From Roseomonas sp. E05 (GTDB lineage Bacteria; Pseudomonadota; Alphaproteobacteria; Acetobacterales; Acetobacteraceae), in assembly GCF_030063475.1 (NCBI RefSeq), contig NZ_JASIRT010000022.1, positions 1-64,000 on the forward strand: a stretch of 64,000 nucleotides of DNA, given 5' to 3'. A program made the translations under genes and the position numbers. Positions 1 to 7,498 of this stretch are shown here, one piece after another (the stretch's first letter is position 1; each line of letters begins with the position of its first letter). The notes under the pieces are model-generated. The model was not told the DNA's origin, made no database searches, and saw only the letters and a list, made by a program, of their open reading frames with translations.

Positions 1-51
1 CGGCGCCAGCCAGCGGTCCAGGTCAGCGCCACCACCAGGGATGTTCGTCAT
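1..51 (-). CDS. N-terminal fragment of an unknown protein (cut by window edge)
   Basis: Only the first 17 codons are inside the window (reading MTNIPGGGADLDRWLAP), so no family can be named. The start is supported by a strong ribosome binding site, GGAGG, eight bases upstream of the ATG on the minus strand. The gene runs leftwards off the window. The gap between this gene and position 290 holds one copy of the palindromic repeat at 143-258 and otherwise nothing recognisable. Confidence 0.55.
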   Translation of the reverse strand, partial: MTNIPGGGADLDRWLAP

Positions 52-142
52 CGACGTTGCCTCCGCAAGGCAGCGTCGCACATGATCTCCCAGCACTCAA
101 CCGAAATGCCCAGGTAGTGTTAGCACCTGCAGGAAAAAGCGC

Positions 143-258
143 GGGGGGAAAGAATTCCCCCCGGACCCCCTATCTTCTTTTTATCAGTACAGGGCTGCGC
201 TTGCCGCCGGCACAGCAAACCCGAAGAAAAAGAAGGGAATGGGGGAATTCATTCCCCC
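143..258. repeat. GGGGGAATTC palindromic element, copy A
   Basis: A 116-bp element whose two ends are imperfect inverted repeats built on GGGGGAATTCATTCCCCC-type arms. Inside each arm is a CCCCTATCTTCTTTTT-like stretch, facing its complement (AAGAAAAAGAAGG) on the other side, around a core containing GCGCTTGCCGCC. It ends about 30 bp from the stop codon of the dehydrogenase at 290. Related copies lie at 3310, 7214, 56941 and 60503. It could fold into a long hairpin and may end transcription. Confidence 0.75.
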
Positions 259-289
259 GATCTTCTTGCCTGGGAGGCCTTCCCCCGGT

Positions 290-1408
290 TCAGGCCGTGC
301 CTGCCGCCGGCACCCGCGCCCCGATATGTCCTGCGACCACCCGCGCCACCTCGCCCGTTCCGGCACGCCCGCCGATATCGGGCGTGCGCAGGCCGGAGGC
401 GAAGGCGGTGTCCACCGCCGCCTCCAGCTCCGCCGCCGCCTCGCACCAGGCTTCGCCGGCGCCGCGCGTGCCGAGCCAGTCCAGCATCATCGCCGCGGAG
501 AGCAGCATCGCGGTCGGGTTGGCCACGCCCTTGCCGGCAATGTCCGGCGCGGTGCCGTGGCTCGGCTGGAACACGGCATGATCGCCGCCGATATCGGCCG
601 AGGGCGCGAAGCCCATGCCGCCGATCAGCCCGGCGCCGAGATCGGAGAGAATGTCACCGAACATGTTCTCGGTCGGCAGCACGTCGAACTCCCAGGGGCG
701 GCGGACCATGTCGAGCGCCATGGCGTCGATGTAGTGATGCGCCGCGGTCACGTCCGGGTGGTGCGCCGCCGCCTCGTGGAACACCTTCCGCATGAAGGCG
801 AAACCGGTGAAGACATTGGCCTTGTCCACCAGCGTGACCAGCCCGCGCCGGCCGCGCCGCGCCGCCCGCCGGCGCGCCAGCTCGAAGGCGAAATGCGAAA
901 GCCGCTCGGTGGTGGCGCGGGTGATCACCATCGTGTCGCGCGCCTCGCGGTCCTCGATGACCTCGCCGCGGCCACGCGCGGCGAAAAGCCCCTCGGTGCT
1001 CTCGCGCAGGATCACCATGTCGATGCCGATGGCGCGCGGATCGGCGAGCGCCACCGGCACGCCCGGCAGCGCACGGATCGGCCGCACCCCGGCATAGAGG
1101 CCAAGGCGGAAGCGCAGGTCGAGCTGCGGCGCGATCTCGGTGCCGTCGGGGTAGCGGATGCCAGGCCAGCCCATGGCGCCGAGCAGGATGGCGTCGGCGG
1201 CACGGGCGCGCTCGAAGGTCGCCTCGTCCATGGCACTGCCGGTGTCGCGATAGGCCATGGCGCCGGCGCGCAGCCGCTCGAAATCGAGGCCGAGCCCGTG
1301 CCGCTTCGCCAGCGGCTGCAGCACCGCGACGCAGGCCTCGGTGACTTCCGTGCCGATGCCGTCGCCCGGCATCAAGGCGATATGCACTGCGTTGCGGGTC
1401 ACAGCCAT
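290..1408 (-). CDS. Isocitrate/isopropylmalate dehydrogenase family protein (tartrate/D-malate-type candidate)
   Basis: A 372-residue protein of the NAD-dependent beta-decarboxylating dehydrogenase family, which oxidises 2-hydroxy acids carrying a neighbouring carboxylate. The N-terminus has the LMPGDGIGTEVTEA nucleotide/substrate segment. The middle has the RESTEGLFAARGRGE substrate loop, then DKANVFTGFAFMRKVF and YIDAMALDMVRRPWEFDV, and ENMFGDILSDLGAGLIGGMG with the metal-binding aspartates. The C-terminus has SHGTAPDIAGKGVANPTA. Start at ATG 1408 (MAVTRNAV) fits family length; the frame stays open upstream but that stretch belongs to the GntR gene. It overlaps the end of the GntR gene by 10 bp, so the two are co-transcribed. 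The context (GntR regulator, divergent Bug receptor) favours a tartrate, malate or malonate-type organic acid over leucine biosynthesis, but the true substrate cannot be read from sequence. Confidence 0.85.
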   Translation of the reverse strand: MAVTRNAVHIALMPGDGIGTEVTEACVAVLQPLAKRHGLGLDFERLRAGAMAYRDTGSAMDEATFERARAADAILLGAMGWPGIRYPDGTEIAPQLDLRFRLGLYAGVRPIRALPGVPVALADPRAIGIDMVILRESTEGLFAARGRGEVIEDREARDTMVITRATTERLSHFAFELARRRAARRGRRGLVTLVDKANVFTGFAFMRKVFHEAAAHHPDVTAAHHYIDAMALDMVRRPWEFDVLPTENMFGDILSDLGAGLIGGMGFAPSADIGGDHAVFQPSHGTAPDIAGKGVANPTAMLLSAAMMLDWLGTRGAGEAWCEAAAELEAAVDTAFASGLRTPDIGGRAGTGEVARVVAGHIGARVPAAGTA

Positions 1409-2139
1409 GCCACGCCACTCCGTTCGATGAGGGAGACGAGTTCCGCGCCACTGCGGCGGCGGTGCCGGTGGTACAGTTCGCGGGCCCGCTCGGCCTCGCC
1501 GGCGGCGATCGCATCGAGCACGCGGCGATGCTCGGCGGTGCTGCGCGCCGGCAGCGGGCGCTGGTGCAACGTGAACATGCGGGCGCGGTGCGACTGGTCC
1601 CAGACCTGCATCACCATGCCCGCCAGCCGCCGGTTGCCGCACAGCTCGACCAGGCCGAGATGGAAGGCCTCATCGGCCGCCGCCCAGGCGCGGCGGTCCT
1701 GCGCGGCGAGGGCCTGCTCCATGGCGGCGCAGGCGGCATCCAGCCGCTCCAGCCCGGCGGCGGGATCGGGGCGGCGGGCCAGCAGCTCGGCCGCCGTCGG
1801 TTCCAGGCTGTTCAGCACCTCGTAGATCTCGCGCATGTCAGCGGCGGCGATCGGCTGCACGCGCATGCCGTGCCGCGGCGTGATCTCCACCAATCCTTCC
1901 TGCTGCAGCCGCACCAGCGCCTCGCGCACCGGCGTCCGCGAAAGGCCGAGCTGCAGCGCCAGCTCGCTCTCCAGTCGCTGCGCGCCGGGCGGCAGGGCAT
2001 TGTCCAGGATCAGGGTCTTGAGCCGCGCATGCGCCAGCTCGGCGGCGCCGGGCGCGCGCGGAACCTCCGTGTGGCGGGATCTCGGAGCGGACGTCACGGC
2101 GCCTCCCTGGCTGAGGCGAGCGACCGCCGCGGCGGTCAT
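1399..2139 (-). CDS. GntR family transcriptional regulator, FCD (FadR-like) type
   Basis: About 246 residues. Residues about 30-95 form the winged helix-turn-helix (LKTLILDNALPPGAQRLESE then LSRTPVREALVRLQQEGLVE, the classic GntR recognition helix). The rest is an all-helical FCD ligand domain with the metal-binding pattern D/H residues (ADEAFHLGLVELCGN, STAEHRRVLDAI). Start chosen at ATG 2139, five bases after an AAGG ribosome site; the frame stays open further upstream. It is the first gene of a two-gene unit with the downstream dehydrogenase and is divergent from the Bug receptor at 2291, so it probably controls both in response to the organic acid. Confidence 0.88.
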   Translation of the reverse strand: MTAAAVARLSQGGAVTSAPRSRHTEVPRAPGAAELAHARLKTLILDNALPPGAQRLESELALQLGLSRTPVREALVRLQQEGLVEITPRHGMRVQPIAAADMREIYEVLNSLEPTAAELLARRPDPAAGLERLDAACAAMEQALAAQDRRAWAAADEAFHLGLVELCGNRRLAGMVMQVWDQSHRARMFTLHQRPLPARSTAEHRRVLDAIAAGEAERARELYHRHRRRSGAELVSLIERSGVAWL

Positions 2140-2159
2140 GCACGCCTTATGAATTCTTT

Positions 2160-2169
2160 TGCGTATGCA
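2160..2169. promoter_or_regulatory. Possible GntR operator half-palindrome
   Basis: TGCGTATGCA lies in the 151-bp gap between the divergent GntR and Bug genes. It is a nearly perfect palindrome (four of five pairs), similar in size to operators of FCD-type GntR proteins, which bind short dyads centred on a T-A or TATA step. A TTGACG hexamer at 2173-2178 on the plus strand could be a -35 element, but no convincing -10 follows. This is a weak call based on position and symmetry only. Confidence 0.25.
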
Positions 2170-2290
2170 TTGTTGACGGTGCCAGGATGCCCGCGTCAAG
2201 AGGGAACGGCGCCGGGCGAAGGGCTTCACGGCCCGTGGCGGCGCGGGAAACGCGGCCGGAAGCGCCGCGCCAAACGGGAGGAAGACGCAG

Positions 2291-3286
2291 ATGTGGAAAG
2301 GAGCAACCCGCCGCGGCCTGCTGGGCGCCGCCGCCCTGGCGGGGCTGGGGCCGCACGCGGTGCGGGCGCAGTCGGCGGATGCGGGCTATCCCGACCGGCC
2401 GGTGCGGATGATCGTGCCCTTCCCCCCCGGCCAGGCCGCCGACCTGTTCGGCCGGCTGGTGGCCGACGAGCTTTCCAAGCGCTGGCCGCAGCGTGTCTTC
2501 GTGGAAAACAGGGCGGGCGGCGCGGGTGCGGTCGGCATGGAGGCCGGGGCTCGCGCCACGCCGGACGGTTACACCCTGGTTGTCGGCACCTCCGGCACGC
2601 TCGGCATCAATCCGTCCGTGCTGCCGAACCTGCCTTACGACGCGGAGCGCGACTTCGCCGCCATCAGCAACATCTTCACTCTGCCGCTGGTGGTGGTCGC
2701 GCATCCGGCCTCCGGGCTGGACAGCCTGCGCACCGTGCTGGCGCGCGCGAAGGAGGAGCCGGGGCGGCTGAACTACGCCTCCGCCGGACCGGGCACGGCG
2801 CAGCACCTGGCGATGGAGATGCTGGCGCACCGCGCCGGGGTCCGCATGACGCATGTGCCCTATCGCGGCAGCGGCCCGGCCATGGCCGACCTGATCGCCG
2901 GCAACGTCCCGCTGATGATGGACAGCCTGGCCAGCGCGCTGCCGCAGGTGCAGTCCGGCCGGGTGCGCGCGCTGGCGATCACCGGGCGCGAGCGGGTGAA
3001 GCAACTCCCCGATACGCCCACCGTCGCCGAGAGCGGCCTCGCCGGTTACGAGGCGCTGGGCTGGTCCGGGCTGGTGGCACCCGCCGCGACGCCGCCCGCC
3101 ATCCTGGCGCGCATCAACGCCGATGTGGTCGCCATCCTGCGCGACCCCGCCATTGCCAGGCGCATGGTGGAGATGGGCGGCTTCCCGGCACCCGGCACGC
3201 CGGAGGAGTTCAGCAGTTTCATCCGGGGCGAGATGGCCAAATGGCGCGGCGTCGCCCGCGACGCGAATGTGCGGCTGGAAGGCTAG
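2291..3286 (+). CDS. Tripartite tricarboxylate transporter (Bug family) substrate-binding protein
   Basis: A 331-residue periplasmic receptor. The first about 26 residues are a twin-arginine-style signal (TRRGLLGAAALAGLG, cleavage near VRAQ). The mature protein begins YPDRPVRMIVPFPPGQAADLFGR, which is the hallmark of Bug receptors, followed by ENRAGGAGAVGM, DGYTLVVGTSGTLGINPSV, and the conserved THVPYRGSGPAMADLIAGNV and PDTPTVAESG segments. A ribosome site (GGGAGGAAG) precedes the ATG. No TctA/TctB membrane genes are present nearby, which is common for Bug receptors in such genomes (many orphan receptors share few permeases). Divergent to the GntR/dehydrogenase pair, it probably supplies that dehydrogenase with a carboxylic acid. 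A nearby 15-bp duplication follows its stop codon (3290-3320). Confidence 0.93.
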   Translation: MWKGATRRGLLGAAALAGLGPHAVRAQSADAGYPDRPVRMIVPFPPGQAADLFGRLVADELSKRWPQRVFVENRAGGAGAVGMEAGARATPDGYTLVVGTSGTLGINPSVLPNLPYDAERDFAAISNIFTLPLVVVAHPASGLDSLRTVLARAKEEPGRLNYASAGPGTAQHLAMEMLAHRAGVRMTHVPYRGSGPAMADLIAGNVPLMMDSLASALPQVQSGRVRALAITGRERVKQLPDTPTVAESGLAGYEALGWSGLVAPAATPPAILARINADVVAILRDPAIARRMVEMGGFPAPGTPEEFSSFIRGEMAKWRGVARDANVRLEG

Positions 3287-3309
3287 AAGCCTGGGGGAAT
3301 GAAAAGCCT

Positions 3310-3438
3310 GGGGGAATGAATTCCCCCAGACCCCCATCTTTTTTCTTCAAGTCTCCGGCGCTTGCGGCGAGGCGGAGCCAAGCTGACAAAAGAAGATGGG
3401 CCGAGCCTGTAGGTTTGGTTGAAGGAATTCCTTCCCCC
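3310..3438. repeat. GGGGGAATTC palindromic element, copy B
   Basis: Left arm GGGGGAATGAATTCCCCC at 3310-3327, then CCCCCATCTTTTTTCTTC, a core with GGCGCTTGCGGCG, then AAAAGAAGATGGGCC and a right arm GAAGGAATTCCTTCCCCC ending at 3438. It fills the gap between the converging Bug and DUF6065-like genes. The right arm has about 15 extra bases (AGGTTTGG stretch) that recur in copy D. A 15-base duplicate of the left edge (GCCTGGGGGAATGAA) sits just before it. Confidence 0.75.
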
Positions 3439-3448
3439 GCTCCCTTTC

Positions 3449-4243
3449 CTACGCCGGCGGCGCCGCCTCGGCCTGCTGGCGCGCCAGATGCGGGCAGCCG
3501 CCACGCCGGCGGCGGCGTGCCTCGGCGGCATAGGTCCCCGGACGGTGCGCCGGGTCCTGGTTCGGCGCCACGATGGAGCGGTGGTAGTCGGCCCAGTCGG
3601 CCTCGGTCAGCATCTCCAGGGCGGGGGTCATGCCGGCGCCGCCCAGCACCGTCTCGGAATAGGCCATCTGCGGCACCGGCTGCGCCTGCAGCAGCGGCTC
3701 GGCACGGCGGAACTCGATCGGCGTGCCGGTGCGGGTCAGGCGCAGATTGGTGAACAGCGGCCCGAACCAGTGGTCGGCCTCGATCAGGCCTTCGTAGGGC
3801 TCGTAGCAGGGGTGGCGCGGCACATTGGCCAGCGGCCGCAGCAGCAGGCTCCAGCCCGGCGCGGTGCGCGCCGCCAGTCCGGTCCAGAGTTGCACCACGC
3901 CCGGTTCCTGCAACGCGGTCAGGAAGGGCGGCGCGTAGCCGCGCACGGCCTCGGGTGCGGCGGCGTCGAACCGCCCGGCGAAATGCGGGAACTGCGCGGC
4001 GCCGAGCGGCAGCCAATCCTCCAGGCCCTCGCAATGCCACCAGATCTGCGCCCCGTCCCAGAGCAGGCGGAAATCCATCGGTGCGTGCAGGTGCCAGCCG
4101 AAGCCGGCGGCGCTGGCGATCGCGTCACAATGACGCATGGCCCGGATGGGCAGGCTGCCCAGGCCGGAGCGGTCGGCCCGCACCGGCATCGGGGCGGCCT
4201 CGATCATGCGGTGGAAGGTGACGCAAGGAGCGGCGAAGGTCAT
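3449..4243 (-). CDS. DUF6065-like protein next to a repeat-containing small peptide gene
   Basis: About 264 residues with no signal peptide and no membrane segment. The order of motifs resembles DUF6065 proteins as I remember them: a segment ending SAAGFGWHLHAPMDFRLLWDG, then a region with PGWSLLLRPLANVP, then YEGLIEADHWFGPLF followed by TNLRLTRTGTPIEF and a PLLQAQPVPQ stretch. The biochemical function of that family is not known to me. ATG 4243 was chosen because the only longer start is a TTG at 4273; AGGG sits about nine bases upstream of the ATG. The gene lies 75 bp downstream of, and in the same direction as, the peptide gene at 4319-4531, so the two are probably one transcript. If the peptide is a modified natural product, this is the obvious candidate partner. 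The family assignment is by memory of motif spacing and needs a profile search. Confidence 0.65.
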   Translation of the reverse strand: MTFAAPCVTFHRMIEAAPMPVRADRSGLGSLPIRAMRHCDAIASAAGFGWHLHAPMDFRLLWDGAQIWWHCEGLEDWLPLGAAQFPHFAGRFDAAAPEAVRGYAPPFLTALQEPGVVQLWTGLAARTAPGWSLLLRPLANVPRHPCYEPYEGLIEADHWFGPLFTNLRLTRTGTPIEFRRAEPLLQAQPVPQMAYSETVLGGAGMTPALEMLTEADWADYHRSIVAPNQDPAHRPGTYAAEARRRRRGGCPHLARQQAEAAPPA

Positions 4244-4318
4244 GGCGAGAAGCCCTGCGGCGAGACGGCGCAAAGGACCGGGAGCGGATGCCCCCGGCCT
4301 GATGGAGTCAGACGAGGC

Positions 4319-4531
4319 TCAGCCGCGGCGCATCCCCGCGCCGAAGCGCACCCGCCCGGCATCCGCCACCGCCGCCGGGGGCAGCAGCATGGCGGGGTGG
4401 CCAGGCCGCTGCGCCGGGTTGGACGGGGCAGCCGGCGCCAGGCCGGCGGGCAGCGCCGCAGGGGCGCGCATGCCGGCGCCGAAGCGCACCCGGCCAGCGT
4501 CACGAAGGTCGGTGGAGGAGAGCTTCTGCAT
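4319..4531 (-). CDS. 70-residue peptide with a perfectly duplicated 12-residue motif (candidate RiPP-like precursor)
   Basis: The peptide contains DAGRVRFGAGMR at residues 11-22 and again at 57-68, two residues before the C-terminus. A Pro/Ala-rich linker of 34 residues separates the copies. At DNA level the two copies differ at five positions, all at third codon positions and all synonymous in this frame, so the peptide sequence is what is kept. An ATG with GGAAG six bases upstream gives a good start. It sits 75 bp before the DUF6065-like gene in the same direction. Repeated identical cores separated by linkers are a known layout of multi-core ribosomal peptide precursors; modification is inferred, not seen. 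It has no cysteine, so a lanthipeptide is unlikely. The opposite strand is also open, but no start, ribosome site or operon supports it. Confidence 0.6.
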   Translation of the reverse strand: MQKLSSTDLRDAGRVRFGAGMRAPAALPAGLAPAAPSNPAQRPGHPAMLLPPAAVADAGRVRFGAGMRRG

Positions 4532-4657
4532 GGAGGTCTTCCGGGGTCAGGCCAAGCCGCGCCCGGGCCGCCCTGCGGGGGGCAGGGCGGTGGAGCGGGG
4601 TCTTGGAGGGAGGGGGAGGGGAATTGCCCAGGGCGCAGTTCGCCCTTGGCGAGACGG

Positions 4658-4685
4658 ACTTTATGCATAAATTAGTCGAGAACAA
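4658..4685 (-). promoter_or_regulatory. Possible promoter of the peptide/DUF6065 unit
   Basis: The 301-bp gap 4532-4832 between the peptide gene and the divergent small gene contains the most AT-rich stretch of the region (4660-4740). On the minus strand TTGTTC (4685-4680) and TAAAGT (4663-4658) are 16 bases apart, a weak match to a sigma-70 promoter. A small hairpin (CCAGGGCG / CGCCCTTGG, 4628-4649) would lie in the leader of the transcript. Two TTGACG hexamers (around 4728-4746) face the other way. Nothing else is recognisable in the gap. Confidence 0.3.
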
Positions 4686-4832
4686 GGATTTTTTTCTTAT
4701 TTCGGTCGTCAATCTTCCCTCCTCACGATTTGACGCCGCTTTGACGCTCGTCGCGACGGAATGACGCGCTCCCCTGCCCCGCGCCGGATAGGGTGCCGCC
4801 AGACTCCTGAGGCACGAGCGGAACCGCCGACC

Positions 4833-5108
4833 ATGACCGAGAACATGACCTTTCCTGCTGTGCGGCAGAGCCTGGACAGCCTCCTGGCCATCTATGCGAA
4901 GGCCCATCACTACATGCTCTGCCGGGAGCGGGCGCAGACCCTGCGGCTGCGCGCCGAGGAAGCTCCGGGCAGCCTCGCCGAAGCGATCGAGCGCGACTTC
5001 GTGGCCTTCGAGCTGGAGGATGCGGAGCGTGCCCTCTGTGCTGCGGTTCGCGCCGCCGAACCGCAGCAAAAGGGCGGCGAGATCGCCAGCCGCGCCCCCC
5101 GGCCTTGA
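4833..5108 (+). CDS. Small conserved-looking protein of unknown function
   Basis: About 91 residues (starting MTENMTFPAVRQSLDSLLA). Mostly helical in appearance, with a charged amphipathic middle (CRERAQTLRLRAEEAPGSLA, then IERDFVAFELEDAERALCAA) and a polar tail. No domain recognised. The ATG at 4833 was preferred because upstream codons are of low complexity and run into the AT-rich promoter stretch; the ribosome site is weak. It is divergent from the peptide gene and directly precedes the SARP-type regulator (72 bp gap), so it could be part of that regulatory unit. Confidence 0.55.
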   Translation: MTENMTFPAVRQSLDSLLAIYAKAHHYMLCRERAQTLRLRAEEAPGSLAEAIERDFVAFELEDAERALCAAVRAAEPQQKGGEIASRAPRP

Positions 5109-5112
5109 GCCG

Positions 5113-5148
5113 CCCGCGTTTCCTCGCGTGCCCGCGTTTCCTCGCGTG
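5113..5148 (+). repeat. Perfect 18-bp tandem repeat upstream of the SARP-type regulator
   Basis: CCCGCGTTTCCTCGCGTG occurs twice back to back (5113-5130 and 5131-5148), beginning just after the previous stop codon. The last eight bases, CTCGCGTG, appear a third time at 5172-5179, immediately before the ATG at 5181. Regulators with SARP/BTAD DNA-binding domains characteristically bind short direct repeats, so an autoregulatory operator is a reasonable inference. The third copy would overlap the ribosome binding region. Confidence 0.6.
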
Positions 5149-5180
5149 ACAGAAGGGCTCCATCCGCTACTCTCGCGTGC

Positions 5181-7205
5181 ATGGCTTCCGGCACGCTGGT
5201 TGAGACAGGGCATGGCGAGGGTTCGCCGCCCGCGGGGCCGGGGACTGCGCCGCCCCTGCCGGCCCCGCTGCTGCGGCTGGGACTGATCGGGCTGATGGAG
5301 GCCTGGACCCTCTCCAGCCGCACCGTGCTGCCCCGCTCGCGCAAGGCACGCGCCCTGCTCGCCGTGCTCGGCATGGCGCTGGGCCAGCCGGTGCCGCGCG
5401 TCCGGCTGGCCGAGCTGCTCTGGTCCCGCCGCGGCGAGGAACAGCAGCGCGGCTCGCTGCGCCAGGCCCTGCACGAGCTTCAGGCGGCGCTGTCCGGCAT
5501 CGGCACGCCGGAGGGCGGCCCCCTGCTGCAATCCGGGCGCGATTCCCTGCTGCTGCGGGGCGAGCAGGTCTGGGTGGATGCCCTGGCCGTGCTGCGCGCC
5601 GAGGCCGAACCTGCGGCGCTCGACCTGCTCTCGGGCACGCTGCTGCCCGATCTCGACGGGCTGGACCCTGCCTTCGACGCCTGGCTGGCGCAGCAGCGCG
5701 CCGCCTTGCAGGAGGGCGCCGCCACCCGCGCCGCCGCCCTGCTGGCCGCCGCTCTCGGCCCCGAGGCGGAGCTGGAGGCCGCGGAGCGCCTGCTGCGCAT
5801 CGACCCCACGCGGGAGGTCGCCTGGCAGACCCTGATCCGCCTGCGGCTGGCCCAGGGGGATCGTGGCGCTGCCCTCACCGCCTATGAAGCCTGCCGCGCG
5901 CTGCTGATCGGCCGCTTCGGCGCCCCGCCCTCGCCGCAGACCGAGGCGCTGGCCCGCGCCCTGCGCGCCGAGGCCGGCCCTCCTGTCGCCGCGCCGCCCA
6001 TCCCGCGGCAGCCGGCACAGCGTGGCGCCCGGCTGGGCGTGGCGCCGCTGGCGCTGCTGGGCGAAGGCGTCGCGGCGCATCTCGGCATCGGCCTGGCGGA
6101 AGAGATCGGTGCCGCGCTCGCCCGCTTCCGCTGGGTCTTCGTGGCGGACAGCACCTCATTGGCCGGGCAGGCGGCGCGCGACGGCGCGGAGGCCGCGGCG
6201 CGCGCGCTGCGGCTCGATTATCTGCTCAGTGGCACGGTGCAGCGCGGCGGCGAGACGCTGCGCGTGACGCTGCGCCTGACCGACCTGCGCGACCCGCCCG
6301 GCCTGGTCTGGAGCCAGCGCTTCGACCGCCCGGCCGGCGACCTGCTGGCCTTGCAGGACGAGGTGGCCGCCGCCGTGGTCGCCCGCATCGACCCCGAGAT
6401 CCTGCTCATCGAGGCCAACCGCGCCGCCGCCCGCCCGGCCAGCAGCGGCGCCTACGACCTCCTGCTGCGCGCCATCCCGGCGATCCACCGGCTCGACCGC
6501 GAAGGCTTCCTGGCCGCCGGGCGCTGGCTCGCCGAGGCCGCGGCGCTGGAGCCCGACTATGCCCAGGCGCATGCCTGGCACGCCTACTGGCACCTCTTCC
6601 TGGTCGGCCAGGGCTGGGCGGCGGACGAGGCCGCCAGCATGCAGGAGGCGGAGCGGCTGGCCCGCCATGCCAGCGCGCTCGACCCGATGGACGCGCAGGC
6701 GCTGACCATCCACGGCCATGTGCGCGCCTTCCTGCACCACGAGGTGCGGGAGGCGGCCGAGCTGCACGCCCGCGCCCTGGCGCTGAACCCCAACCTCGCC
6801 ATGGCCTGGGTCTTCTCCGGCATGGCGGAGAGCTATCTCGGCCGCCACGAGACGGCCCTGGCGCAGCTCGGCCGCTACGCCGCCCTCTCGCCCTGCCATC
6901 CGCACGCCTTCTTCTTCGACGCCGCGCGCGGCATCCCGCTGCTGCTGCTCGGGCGCCACGCCGAGGCGGCGGCGGTGGGCCGCGCCTGCGTCGCCCTGCG
7001 CCCCGAATTCAGCTACCCCTACAAGACCTATCTCTCCGCCCTCGGCCATCTCGGCGCACGGGAGGAGGCGGCGGCCCTGCGCGCGCGGCTGCTGGCGATC
7101 GAGCCTGACTTCACCGTGGCCAAGGCGCTGCGGCGCACCCCGGTGCGCGGCGAGACCGACCGCGCCCACTACGCCGAAGGGCTGCGCCTGGCGGGGCTGC
7201 CGTGA
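5181..7205 (+). CDS. SARP/BTAD-type transcriptional regulator with C-terminal TPR repeats
   Basis: 674 residues. Residues about 30-125 form an OmpR-like winged helix (PRSRKARALLAVLGMALGQP, then LAELLWSRRGEEQQRGSLRQ and ALHELQAAL). Residues about 125-265 form the helical BTAD domain (LDLLSGTLLPDLDGLDPAFD, LLRIDPTREVAWQTLIRLRL, GDRGAALTAYEACRALL). A middle domain about 285-410 contains LRLDYLLSGTVQRGGETLRV and LVWSQRFDRP, as in the CadC/adenylate-cyclase-associated regulators. The C-terminal about 260 residues are tetratricopeptide-like repeats (AAALEPDYAQAHAWHAYWHL, ALALNPNLAMAWVFSGMAES). No membrane segment, so it is cytoplasmic. Tandem repeats directly upstream suggest self-regulation. Its targets are unknown; the neighbouring peptide/DUF6065 unit is a candidate. 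Confidence 0.85.
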   Translation: MASGTLVETGHGEGSPPAGPGTAPPLPAPLLRLGLIGLMEAWTLSSRTVLPRSRKARALLAVLGMALGQPVPRVRLAELLWSRRGEEQQRGSLRQALHELQAALSGIGTPEGGPLLQSGRDSLLLRGEQVWVDALAVLRAEAEPAALDLLSGTLLPDLDGLDPAFDAWLAQQRAALQEGAATRAAALLAAALGPEAELEAAERLLRIDPTREVAWQTLIRLRLAQGDRGAALTAYEACRALLIGRFGAPPSPQTEALARALRAEAGPPVAAPPIPRQPAQRGARLGVAPLALLGEGVAAHLGIGLAEEIGAALARFRWVFVADSTSLAGQAARDGAEAAARALRLDYLLSGTVQRGGETLRVTLRLTDLRDPPGLVWSQRFDRPAGDLLALQDEVAAAVVARIDPEILLIEANRAAARPASSGAYDLLLRAIPAIHRLDREGFLAAGRWLAEAAALEPDYAQAHAWHAYWHLFLVGQGWAADEAASMQEAERLARHASALDPMDAQALTIHGHVRAFLHHEVREAAELHARALALNPNLAMAWVFSGMAESYLGRHETALAQLGRYAALSPCHPHAFFFDAARGIPLLLLGRHAEAAAVGRACVALRPEFSYPYKTYLSALGHLGAREEAAALRARLLAIEPDFTVAKALRRTPVRGETDRAHYAEGLRLAGLP

Positions 7206-7213
7206 AAAAGGTC

Positions 7214-7326
7214 GGGGGAAGGAACTCCTCCAAACCCCATCTTCCCTTTGCCAGATCTGGCGCGGCATGGGCCGCAAGCGCCGGCGCCCGCGGAAAAGCT
7301 GGGGGTTAGGGGGAATTCCTTCCTCC
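7214..7326. repeat. GGGGGAATTC palindromic element, copy C
   Basis: A more diverged copy. Left arm GGGGGAAGGAACTCCTCC at 7214, followed by AACCCCATCTTCC. The core contains, on the opposite strand, GGCGCTTGCGGCC. The right arm is GGGGGAATTCCTTCCTCC, ending at 7326. It starts nine bases after the stop of the SARP-type gene. The rest of the gap up to 7499 shows no further feature. Confidence 0.65.
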
Positions 7327-7498
7327 GCTCTTCGCCTTTCCCGCTGCCGCCGGCGCCTCCCTCCCCCCAATGCTCCGGCGCGGGATGCATGACTGCCATT
7401 CCAGAGCCGGAGGAAGGCGGCTACGGTCAAGCAGCCGACAACCAGCGACCGGGCCATGCGGCCGGCTTCCGGCGCCGACGATGGGGGATGCAACGAAG

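Noticed and set aside
1462-3753. Long plus-strand frame of 763 codons
   Set aside because: It overlaps the GntR gene on one strand and the Bug receptor out of frame on the other; translation has no recognisable domain.
4137-4670. Plus-strand frame across the peptide gene containing RxPAPKRTRPAS twice
   Set aside because: The repeat is also visible in this frame, but one of the changes is nonsynonymous, there is no good start or ribosome site and no partner gene in that direction. The minus-strand peptide is preferred.
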